A stretch of DNA of 26,977 bases from a virus. The stretch is taken from IMG/VR virus record IMGVR_UViG_3300007276_000243, positions 1 through 26,977 of that record; one strand, given 5' to 3'. The translations under genes and the position numbers were made by a program. The notes beneath the pieces are model-generated. The model saw nothing but the letters and a program-made list of their open reading frames with translations. It had not been told where the DNA came from and searched no databases. Below, piece by piece: positions 1-7,067 of the stretch. Each line of letters opens with the position of its first letter. The stretch's first letter is position 1.

Positions 1-117
1 AATGGGGTTAACTATAAAGAGTTTCTTTTTAGAACATACACCCCAGCAGGAGTTGAAGCAGATGGCCAATTACTTGGTATAAACGGGGCTATGACAAGCG
101 TAATTCTTTACCCATAA
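1..117 (+). CDS. 3' end of an unidentified upstream gene (partial)
   Basis: Frame 1 is open from the first base of the window to a TAA at 115-117, giving the last 38 residues of a protein that ends in TSVILYP. The fragment is too short to assign. It is read as coding because the frame stays open and an intrinsic terminator follows 22 bases after the stop, as expected at the end of a transcription unit. Its position upstream of the virion genes suggests a phage gene, but nothing visible shows a function. Confidence 0.6.
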   Translation, partial: NGVNYKEFLFRTYTPAGVEADGQLLGINGAMTSVILYP

Positions 118-139
118 ATAACAATCTAATATTACAAAG

Positions 140-170
140 TACCTCTGTTAATTCAGGGGTATTTTTTTTT
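140..170 (+). terminator. intrinsic terminator after the upstream gene
   Basis: The 8-bp arms TACCTCTG (140-147) and CAGGGGTA (154-161) pair with one T-G wobble around the loop TTAATT. Nine T residues follow at 162-170. It lies between the stop at 117 and the promoter-like TATATTTG at 174, so it separates the upstream unit from the packaging unit. The T-tract abuts the promoter element almost directly. Confidence 0.85.
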
Positions 171-173
171 GCT

Positions 174-181
174 TATATTTG
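174..181 (+). promoter_or_regulatory. Bacteroidota-type promoter, -7 box TATATTTG (P1)
   Basis: TATATTTG matches the TAnnTTTG -7 consensus of Bacteroidota housekeeping promoters. It stands 21 bases before the ATG at 203 and directly after a terminator. I see no convincing -33 TTTG/TTG element at the usual distance; the terminator T-tract occupies the nearer upstream sequence. It is the likely promoter for the co-chaperonin-like, terminase and portal genes. The same octamer sits at the same kind of junction at 5942 and 9412, which supports it. Confidence 0.65.
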
Positions 182-202
182 TTATAAATTAAATTTAATT
201 AA

Positions 203-433
203 ATGAATGATATTCGGAAGATAGCGGTAGGTCCTGATTATAAAGGGGGGGCTATGCACTACGTTGTCGGGCAAGAAGTTTTAAAGGGAACCTACGTAAT
301 ACACCTTATCAGGTATGACCACAATGAAGACTCGTTTAAGATATGGATTGAGTCTGCATATAAAAAAGAGGTTATGCTGTGGAAGCAGTTTGTTAATATG
401 CCTGTGTCTGTCGAGTATAACATAAACTTCTGA
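203..433 (+). CDS. hypothetical protein, 76 aa, first gene of the packaging unit
   Basis: This is a 76-residue protein with ATG start and a mix of charged and aromatic residues; it has no signal peptide or membrane segment. I do not recognise a domain. The pattern GTYVIHLIRYDHNEDSFKIW suggests beta strands, so it is probably a small compact folded protein. It is the first gene after promoter P1. Its TGA stop (431-433) shares one base with the ATG of the next gene (433), so the two are likely translationally coupled. The coupling suggests joint function with the co-chaperonin-like protein downstream, but that is inference only. Confidence 0.75.
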   Translation: MNDIRKIAVGPDYKGGAMHYVVGQEVLKGTYVIHLIRYDHNEDSFKIWIESAYKKEVMLWKQFVNMPVSVEYNINF

Positions 434-996
434 TGAGATCACCATACTTATTTATTGCTAAACCCTTAGACAACAGGAGGTACAACAACACTAAAAAAAT
501 AGGTGACGTTGATTTTATAACCAGCACCTCTGAAGAGAATCATATGGCATCCAACAGGATAGCTGAGGTTGTGTCTACACCTATAGCATATAACGGACCT
601 ATAAAGCCAGGCGACAAACTCCTGGTGCACCACAACGTATTTAAGTTTTACAACGACATGCAGGGAAGGCGAAAAAGTGGAAGGAGTCACTTCATGGACA
701 GCCTATTTTTTGTAGAGCCAGACCAGTTTTATATGTATCACAATGGTGACAGTTGGAATTCCTACGACAGGTATTGTTTCATAAAGCCAGTGCCTACAGA
801 GGACTACTACATATACAAGGCATTGACCGAGGAGCCTCTGGTGGGTGAGGTTAGGTACAGCAACGACTACCTTCGATCTCAAGGAATAGACACAGGAGAC
901 AGGGTTACGTTTAAGCCTGAGAGTGAGTATGAGTTTGAGGTGGACGGAGAAAAGCTGTATAGAATGTTTGACCATCAAATAACAATTAAATTATGA
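433..996 (+). CDS. putative tandem GroES/Cpn10-like co-chaperonin, 187 aa
   Basis: The first half follows the GroES layout. LFIAKPL (6-12) comes first, then a loop of about residues 17-41 rich in Lys, Gly, Ser and Thr (a mobile-loop candidate), then AEVVSTP (44-50), then GPIKPGDKLLVHHN (55-68), comparable to the VKxGDxVhh hairpin of Cpn10. It closes with FFVEPDQFYMY (92-102). The second half repeats the order without the long loop: CFIKPV (115-120), GEVRYS (138-143), GIDTGDRVTFKP (151-162) and DGEKLYRMFDHQITI (171-185). Known phage co-chaperonins such as T4 gp31 work with host GroEL to fold the capsid protein, which fits the place in a head-assembly cluster. The assignment is by eye from motif order. 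The alternative is a structural protein with two beta-barrels. The TGA overlaps the ATG at 993. Confidence 0.5.
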   Translation: MRSPYLFIAKPLDNRRYNNTKKIGDVDFITSTSEENHMASNRIAEVVSTPIAYNGPIKPGDKLLVHHNVFKFYNDMQGRRKSGRSHFMDSLFFVEPDQFYMYHNGDSWNSYDRYCFIKPVPTEDYYIYKALTEEPLVGEVRYSNDYLRSQGIDTGDRVTFKPESEYEFEVDGEKLYRMFDHQITIKL

Positions 997-1335
997 GTGA
1001 CAAGCCCAAAAGAAAAAAACGACCAAGAATCAAATACAATCCAAATGGTACTAGACCCAAAAACTTTAAAGAAGAATATTATTCAGGCAGGAATGAAAGC
1101 CGTAGAGCAACTAATAAAGGTGGCTAAGGAAGACATTATAAAGTACGGTGAGGACGAAGATGAGCTTGCGGCAGATAGACTAAAGAATGCTGCAGCCACA
1201 AAAAAATTAGCAATATTCGATGCGTTTGATATATTGACTAGGATAGAGAATGAAAAAAATTTAATGGAAATCGAAGAGCGAGGACCAAGTAAACTAGATA
1301 CAAAACAAGGATTTGCAGAACGAAGGTCTTCATAG
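997..1335 (+). CDS. putative small terminase subunit (start region disturbed)
   Basis: The open frame encodes up to 112 aa from a GTG at 997, or 96 aa from the first ATG at 1045. The product is short, charged and mostly helical, with KYGEDEDELAADRLKNAAAT in the middle and a helix ending in LTRIENEKNLMEIEE. Its size and place directly before the large terminase suggest the DNA-recognition subunit of the packaging motor. No helix-turn-helix is obvious. The start is odd. The expected coupled start, ATG at 993 overlapping the previous TGA, lies in another frame that reads 44 codons to a TAA at 1125. Removing one A from the A7 run at 1013-1019 would join that ATG to this frame as MSDKPKRKNDQES. 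The 3' end overlaps the next gene by 23 bases. Confidence 0.5.
   Translation: MTSPKEKNDQESNTIQMVLDPKTLKKNIIQAGMKAVEQLIKVAKEDIIKYGEDEDELAADRLKNAAATKKLAIFDAFDILTRIENEKNLMEIEERGPSKLDTKQGFAERRSS
1013..1019 (+). other. A7 homopolymer that separates ATG 993 from the small-terminase frame
   Basis: Seven consecutive A residues follow AG at 1011-1012. With six A, the ATG at 993 (in an ATGA overlap with the previous stop) would read straight into the small-terminase-like frame. With seven A it reads a 44-codon basic frame ending at 1127. The run could be an indel error in the assembly, a transcriptional slippage site, or a real difference that makes GTG 997 or ATG 1045 the start. Confidence 0.4.
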
Positions 1336-3478
1336 TTTATATACGGTTCTGGAAGACTACATCCCGAAAGGGATAGTCAAAAAAAAGAACAGAAACAAGT
1401 CGTGGCTTTATGGCTATGACGAGAAGTATGATGTTGTCATCATATCTAAGACTGGTGAGGTCGGGGATGTTTATGACATAAACGGTCTCCGTATAGCCCT
1501 ACCTAAAAAGCCAGACAGCCTTGATAAAAAAGAAAACAAGTGGCACAGGAGGGACATACCCCGTCAGTTGTCTAAGGTGCAGTCTATATTCCAGTGGAAT
1601 GAAATGCCTAACACCTTTAAGGCTCAGTGGGTTGACTATATCGAGGATGAGTTTGATAAAAGGGAACAGGGCTATTGGTTTGTAAACAACAGCAAGCCAA
1701 CGTATATAACTGGATCTCAGTACATGTACCTGCAGTGGACGAAGATTGATGTTGGATACCCAGACTTTAGGGAGGCTAACAGGGTGTTTTATATATTCTG
1801 GGAGGCTTGCAAGGCGGACCCTAGGTCGTTTGGAATGATATACCTAAAAATTAGGCGTTCAGGATTTTCGTTTATGGCTTCCGAAGAATGTGCAAACATA
1901 GGCACAATATCTAAAAACTCTCGTATAGGAATACTATCAAAGTCAGGTTCTGATGCTAAAAAAATGTTTACGGACAAGGTTGTTCCTATTGTAAAAAACT
2001 ATCCCTTCTTTTTTAAGCCTGTTCAGGATGGTATGGATAAACCAAAAACGGAGTTAGCGTTTAGGATACCCGCGTCTAAGATTACAAAGAAAAACATGTA
2101 TCTAATAGACGATGATGAGATGGAGGGTCTTGACACCACGATTGACTGGAAGAACACAGATGACAACTCCTATGATGGAGAAAAACTACTACTACTTGCG
2201 CACGATGAAAGCGGTAAGTGGCTTAAGCCTAATAACATACAAAATAACTACCGCGTAACTAAAACCTGTCTCCGTCTTGGTAGAAGAATTATCGGAAAGT
2301 GTATGATGGGTTCTACCTCTAATGCTCTTAGTAAGGGTGGTGAGGAGTTTAAAAAATTATATTATGACTCTGACCCTAAAGACAGGAGTGCAAACGGTCA
2401 AACAAAGTCAGGTCTTTATTCGTTGTTTATACCTATGGAGTGGAACTTTGAGGGTTACATAGACGACTACGGAATGCCTATGGATGATGTTGTTGAGTAC
2501 TGGAATAATGAGGTTGATAGTTTGAAGAATGATCCAGACGCGTTGAATGAATTTTACAGGCAGTTTCCTAGAACAGAGTCGCATGCATTTAGGGATGAGA
2601 GTAAGCAGTCATTGTTTAACCTTACAAAGATATACCAGCAGATAGACTACAACGACTCTTTGATTCAGGAGCACCATGTAACAAGGGGTTCATTTTCTTG
2701 GAAGAACGGAATAAAAGACACAGAGGTTGTTTGGACACCGAACAACAGGGGTAGGTTTTTTCTTGGCTGGATACCTAAAAAAGATTTGCAGAACAGGAAG
2801 CGCAAGAACCATACTGGGCAGTGGTTCCCTGCCAACGAGCACATGGGTGCATTTGGATGTGATAGCTATGACATATCAGGTACTGTAGGTGGTGGTGCTT
2901 CAAATGGGGCACTACATGGCAGGACTAAGTTTCATATGGATGACGGTCCAAGCAATCAGTTTTTTTTAGAGTATATAGCCAGACCACAAACGGCAGAGAT
3001 ATTTTTTGAGGAGGTGCTAATGGCATGTGTTTTTTATGGAATGCCTATCTTAGTAGAGAACAACAAGCCAAGGCTTTTGTATCACTTTAAAAATAGGGGG
3101 TACAGGGGGTATAGCATTAACAGACCTGATAAACTTAAAAACAAGCTGTCTAAGACAGAGAAAGAGCTTGGGGGTATACCTAACTCAAGTGAGGCTGTAA
3201 AGCAAGCTCACGCGGCTGCTATTGAGTCTGACATTGAGAGTTACATAGGCTTAATAGGTCCAGATGAAATGGGTTACATGCCTTTCAGTAGAACTTTAGA
3301 AGACTGGGCGAAGTTTGATATTAGCAATAGGACGAAGTTTGACGCGTCTATTAGCTCAGGGTTAGCTATAATGGCTTGCCAAAAACACCTTTATCAGCCT
3401 GTTAAAAAACAATCAAATATTATTGTTAACTTTGCTAGATATAGCAATAAGGGAAATCGTAGTGAAATAATTAAATAA
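1313..3478 (+). CDS. large terminase subunit (ATPase/nuclease), 721 aa
   Basis: This is the motor protein that translocates DNA into the prohead and cuts it. The N-terminal ATPase has a Walker-A-like KIRRSGFS (residues 179-186), a Walker B LLLLAHDE ending at D298-E299, and a coupling motif GSTSN (333-337). The RNase-H-like nuclease shows acidic residues in the usual order: D517 in GCDSYD, E582 in ILVENNK and D677 in FDASISSGLA. Length suits large terminases. The Walker A lysine after Gly is replaced by Phe, which I have seen in this lineage. The frame has no ATG before about codon 98; the start used here is TTG at 1313, and the frame is closed upstream by TAG at 1295-1297. It overlaps the previous gene by 23 bases, so coupled reinitiation is likely. 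The TAA touches the portal ATG. Confidence 0.9.
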   Translation: MQNEGLHSLYTVLEDYIPKGIVKKKNRNKSWLYGYDEKYDVVIISKTGEVGDVYDINGLRIALPKKPDSLDKKENKWHRRDIPRQLSKVQSIFQWNEMPNTFKAQWVDYIEDEFDKREQGYWFVNNSKPTYITGSQYMYLQWTKIDVGYPDFREANRVFYIFWEACKADPRSFGMIYLKIRRSGFSFMASEECANIGTISKNSRIGILSKSGSDAKKMFTDKVVPIVKNYPFFFKPVQDGMDKPKTELAFRIPASKITKKNMYLIDDDEMEGLDTTIDWKNTDDNSYDGEKLLLLAHDESGKWLKPNNIQNNYRVTKTCLRLGRRIIGKCMMGSTSNALSKGGEEFKKLYYDSDPKDRSANGQTKSGLYSLFIPMEWNFEGYIDDYGMPMDDVVEYWNNEVDSLKNDPDALNEFYRQFPRTESHAFRDESKQSLFNLTKIYQQIDYNDSLIQEHHVTRGSFSWKNGIKDTEVVWTPNNRGRFFLGWIPKKDLQNRKRKNHTGQWFPANEHMGAFGCDSYDISGTVGGGASNGALHGRTKFHMDDGPSNQFFLEYIARPQTAEIFFEEVLMACVFYGMPILVENNKPRLLYHFKNRGYRGYSINRPDKLKNKLSKTEKELGGIPNSSEAVKQAHAAAIESDIESYIGLIGPDEMGYMPFSRTLEDWAKFDISNRTKFDASISSGLAIMACQKHLYQPVKKQSNIIVNFARYSNKGNRSEIIK

Positions 3479-5914
3479 ATGAAAGACGTAAAAATAAATA
3501 TCTCATCTGCTGGTTTTCCAAGTCAGTTTGTTTCTGATGCAGAAAAGGCTACAGATGAATTTGGATTACAGATAGGTCAAGCTATTCAATATGAGTGGTT
3601 TAAGAAAGACACAAGTGGATCTAGGTTTTACAATCAATCAAGAGATTTTTACAGACTCCGTCTTTACGCAAGAGGGGAGCAGTCCGTAGGTAAGTACAAA
3701 AACGAACTTGCCGTTGATGGAGACTTAAGCTATTTAAACTTAGACTGGACACCAGTCCCAATTATCCCTAAGTTTGTTGACGTTGTGGTTAACGGAATGA
3801 ACGACAGGCTGTTTGACGTTAAGGCTTATGCTGAGGATGCAATGTCTCAGGCGCAAAGAAGCAAGTATCAGGACATGATACAGGGTCAAGCGGCAGCAAA
3901 AGATATACTACAAATTGTTCAGAAAGAAACAGGCGCAGACCCGTTTATTATGAACCCAGATGACCTCCCACAGACAGACGAGGAGTTAAACCTATACATG
4001 CAGCTTAAGTATAAGCCAGCTATAGAAATAGCTGAAGAAGAGGCTATTAACACTGTGTTTGCTGAGAATCATTATAACGACACAAGAAAAAGGATAGACT
4101 ACGACCTAACAGTTTTGGGTATAGGATGTGCAAAGCATGAGTTCCTACCAGGGGCTGGTGTTGAAATTAAATATGTAGACCCTGCAAACATTGTTTATAG
4201 CTACACAGAAGACCCACACTTTAAAGACTGTTTCTATTGGGGTGAGATTAAAACACTTCCAATAACTGAGTTAATGAAAATTGATCAGTCACTTACTAAA
4301 GAGGATTTAGAGGAAATATCTAAGTACTCACAAAGTTGGTATGACTACTACAACGAAGCTCAGTTTCACGAAAATGATATTTTTTACAAGGACACCGTTA
4401 CCCTGATGTATTTTAATTACAAGACCACTAAAAAAGTGGTGTATAAAAAGAAGATACTGGAGAACGGTGGAACAAAGGTAATTGAAAAAGACGACCAGTT
4501 TAATCCTCCAGTAGAAATGATGGAAGAGGGAAGGTTTGAGAAGATGGAAAAAACCATAGACGTTTGGTACGAGGGTATCATGGTTATGGGCACAAACATT
4601 ATTTTAAAGTGGGAGCTTGCCGAAAATATGGTAAGACCTAAGTCAGCACAGCAACACGCGTTGCCAAACTATGTTGCGGTTGCGCCTAGGATGTACAAGG
4701 GTTCTATTGAGTCCCTAACAAGGCGTATGATACCATTTGCTGATTTAATACAGATCACACACTTAAAACTACAACAGGTAATATCTAGAGTTGTACCAGA
4801 TGGTGTATATATTGATGCTGATGGATTAAACGAGGTAGACCTAGGGACTGGTAACGCATACAACCCTGAAGATGCATTGAGGCTATACTTCCAGACGGGT
4901 TCTGTTATTGGTAGGAGTTATACCCAGGACGGGGAGTACAACCAAGGGAAGGTTCCTATTAAGGAGTTGCAGTCAAGCTCAGGTGCTAGTAAGACACAGA
5001 TGCTTATCGCAAACTACAACCACTACCTTGGAATGATAAGACAGGTGACTGGATTAAACGAGGCTAGAGATGCATCGTCCCCTGACCCTAACTCTTTAGT
5101 TGGGCTACAAAAGTTGGCGGCATTAAACTCTAACGTAGCGACAAGGCACATACTTGACGCTTCTTTGTATATCTATAGAAGCCTATCTGAGGCTATTACA
5201 TATAGGGTGGCAGACATTTTACAATACGCTGATTTTAAAGACGACTTTGTTAATTCCATTGGGAAGTACAACGTAAGCATACTAGAGGAAATAAAAGACC
5301 TATATATTTATGACTTTGGTATATTTATCGAGATAGCACCAGACGAAGAACAGAAGGCGCAGCTTGAGGCTAACATACAAATGGCTTTGTCTAAGGGTGA
5401 TATAAACTTAGAGGATGCTATTGATATTAGGGAGATTAAAAACATCAAGCTCGCCAATCAATTACTTAAGGTAAAACGCAAGGCTCTACAGGACCAGCAA
5501 CAACAACAGGCAATGCAGCAGCAGGCAATGCAGGCGCAGCAGGCGCTGAAGTCTCAAGAGATAAGTTCGCAGCTTATTATGCAGCAGCAACAGGCAGACA
5601 TACAAGGCAAGATGCAGTTAAAACAGGCAGAAATAGCCTTTGAGATTGAGAAGCAAAACAATGAGGCTCTATTAAAAAGTAAGTTAATGGCTGAAGAGTT
5701 TAACTATAACCTACGGTTAAGGGATATGACAGAGAAGGCTTTGTCACAAAGAGAAGACCAAAGAGAGGGCGCAAAATCTAAAAGAATATCTCAAGCTAAT
5801 ACTGAGCAATCAAAACTAATACAGCAAAGAAAAAATAATTTACCACCCGTAAGCTTTGAGTCTAATGAAGACAGTCTTGATGGCTTTGATTTAGCTGAGT
5901 TTAACCCAAGGTAA
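3479..5914 (+). CDS. portal protein, 811 aa, with Q-rich C-terminal coiled coil
   Basis: The portal is the dodecameric ring at the capsid vertex through which DNA enters and leaves. The start ATG directly follows the terminase TAA. The body contains features I associate with crAss-like portals: VPIIPKFVDVVVNGMNDRLF (about residues 97-116), YVDPANIVYSYTEDPHFKDC near 230-250, and TGLNEARDASSPDPNSLVGL near 523-542, followed by a long helix. From about residue 672 to 790 the chain is extremely rich in Gln, Ala, Met and charged residues and should form a long helical or coiled-coil extension, perhaps a barrel inside the capsid. The DNA here holds a 15-base tandem repeat (5507-5533). Identification rests on position, length and recalled family motifs; I did not align it. 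Confidence 0.87.
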   Translation: MKDVKINISSAGFPSQFVSDAEKATDEFGLQIGQAIQYEWFKKDTSGSRFYNQSRDFYRLRLYARGEQSVGKYKNELAVDGDLSYLNLDWTPVPIIPKFVDVVVNGMNDRLFDVKAYAEDAMSQAQRSKYQDMIQGQAAAKDILQIVQKETGADPFIMNPDDLPQTDEELNLYMQLKYKPAIEIAEEEAINTVFAENHYNDTRKRIDYDLTVLGIGCAKHEFLPGAGVEIKYVDPANIVYSYTEDPHFKDCFYWGEIKTLPITELMKIDQSLTKEDLEEISKYSQSWYDYYNEAQFHENDIFYKDTVTLMYFNYKTTKKVVYKKKILENGGTKVIEKDDQFNPPVEMMEEGRFEKMEKTIDVWYEGIMVMGTNIILKWELAENMVRPKSAQQHALPNYVAVAPRMYKGSIESLTRRMIPFADLIQITHLKLQQVISRVVPDGVYIDADGLNEVDLGTGNAYNPEDALRLYFQTGSVIGRSYTQDGEYNQGKVPIKELQSSSGASKTQMLIANYNHYLGMIRQVTGLNEARDASSPDPNSLVGLQKLAALNSNVATRHILDASLYIYRSLSEAITYRVADILQYADFKDDFVNSIGKYNVSILEEIKDLYIYDFGIFIEIAPDEEQKAQLEANIQMALSKGDINLEDAIDIREIKNIKLANQLLKVKRKALQDQQQQQAMQQQAMQAQQALKSQEISSQLIMQQQQADIQGKMQLKQAEIAFEIEKQNNEALLKSKLMAEEFNYNLRLRDMTEKALSQREDQREGAKSKRISQANTEQSKLIQQRKNNLPPVSFESNEDSLDGFDLAEFNPR

Positions 5915-5941
5915 TGTCTAAAAACAGTATTATTTTTTTCT

Positions 5942-5949
5942 TATATTTG
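5942..5949 (+). promoter_or_regulatory. Bacteroidota-type promoter, -7 box TATATTTG (P2)
   Basis: TATATTTG lies in the 55-base gap between portal and scaffold, 20 bases before the scaffold ATG at 5970, and follows a run of seven T (5933-5939). There is no convincing hairpin before it, so read-through from P1 should continue. An extra promoter here would raise expression of the scaffold and capsid genes, which are needed in hundreds of copies. Confidence 0.6.
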
Positions 5950-5969
5950 TATCAATTAAATTAAATCAT

Positions 5970-7043
5970 ATGGAATTCAAAGTAAAAGAAGTAACTGCCG
6001 TAGAGGAAAAGTCTGTTCAACAAGTAGAATCAGAACTTTTACAGAAGCATGAAGATAACCTAGAACAGGTTACAGAAGAGATTGAGACCCCAGAGGTTGT
6101 TGAGTCTCCTGCTGAATTAAAAGAGGAAGACGTTCTTTCATATATTGGAAAAAGGTATAACAAAGAAATTAGCTCGTTTGACGAGTTAATGAGTGAGCGA
6201 GAAACACAGGAGGAACTACCTGAAGATGTTGCCGCTTACTTTAAATACAAAAAAGATACAGGGAGAGGCATCAAAGACTATGTAGAGCTACAAAAAGATT
6301 TTGATGAGGTAAACCCTGATTCTTTACTTAAGGATTATTTAGTCGCCACTGAAACTGGTCTTGACGAGGAGGATATTGAAACCATTATGGAAGAATATTC
6401 TTTTGACGAAGACCTAGACGATGAGTCAGACATAAAGAAAATTAAGTTAAAGAAGAAAAAAGCTATTGCTAAGGCTAAAAATTACTTTAAGGAAATGCAG
6501 GAGAAGTACAAACAACCGCTTGAGTCAAGTGGAACGTCAGCTTCAAATGTATCCGACACAGAAATGGAAGGCTATAAGCAGTACATAGCAGACGCAAAAT
6601 CTTATGAAGAAGAGACTGCGAGAAAAAAAGAGTTTTACGACTCTAAGACGTTAGAGGTATTTACACCAGAGTTTAAAGGTTTTGAATTCGATGTTGGTGA
6701 AGAGACAATAACATTTTCTCCGTCTAGTATAGATGAGTTAAAAAAGAGTGCATTAAATCCTGGTAGTTGGGCAACCAAATACTTAGATGATGATGGGCTT
6801 TTAAAAAACTCTAAAGGTTTTCATAGGAGTGTAGCGGTTGCGCAGAATCCTGAAAAATTTGCCAAGTTCTTTTATGAGCAGGGCAAGGCTAATGCAACAG
6901 AGGACGTAATGCGTAAGACAAAAAATATAAACATGTCTGAGCGTAGGATGCCTGAAGTTACAAGCAAGGGAGGAACACAGTTTAAGTCTCTAAACAACGA
7001 AAGTGGTAAGGGTCTTAAAATTAGAAGTATTAAAAGGAAATAA
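5970..7043 (+). CDS. putative capsid scaffolding protein, 357 aa
   Basis: This is a very acidic, mostly helical protein placed between portal and major capsid protein, the classic place for a scaffold. The N-terminal 65 residues are rich in Glu, Gln and Val. Residues about 128-150 are almost entirely acidic (GLDEEDIETIMEEYSFDED), followed by a Lys cluster (KKIKLKKKKAIAKAKNYF, about 154-171). The C-terminus is basic and ends GLKIRSIKRK; a short basic C-terminal tail is how many scaffolds contact the capsid protein. Residues about 225-330 look more globular. No protease motif is visible, so processing is not indicated. The gene has its own promoter P2 and is followed after 24 bases by the capsid gene. 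Function is inferred from context and composition. Confidence 0.75.
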   Translation: MEFKVKEVTAVEEKSVQQVESELLQKHEDNLEQVTEEIETPEVVESPAELKEEDVLSYIGKRYNKEISSFDELMSERETQEELPEDVAAYFKYKKDTGRGIKDYVELQKDFDEVNPDSLLKDYLVATETGLDEEDIETIMEEYSFDEDLDDESDIKKIKLKKKKAIAKAKNYFKEMQEKYKQPLESSGTSASNVSDTEMEGYKQYIADAKSYEEETARKKEFYDSKTLEVFTPEFKGFEFDVGEETITFSPSSIDELKKSALNPGSWATKYLDDDGLLKNSKGFHRSVAVAQNPEKFAKFFYEQGKANATEDVMRKTKNINMSERRMPEVTSKGGTQFKSLNNESGKGLKIRSIKRK

Positions 7044-7067
7044 TTAATTTAAAAAAATAGTAAAATT

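Noticed and set aside
993-1127. 44-codon basic ORF starting at the ATGA overlap
   Set aside because: Not listed as a gene, because its frame is most simply explained by the A7 run at 1013-1019 shifting the true small-terminase start. It is kept as a finding since an overlapping gene cannot be excluded.
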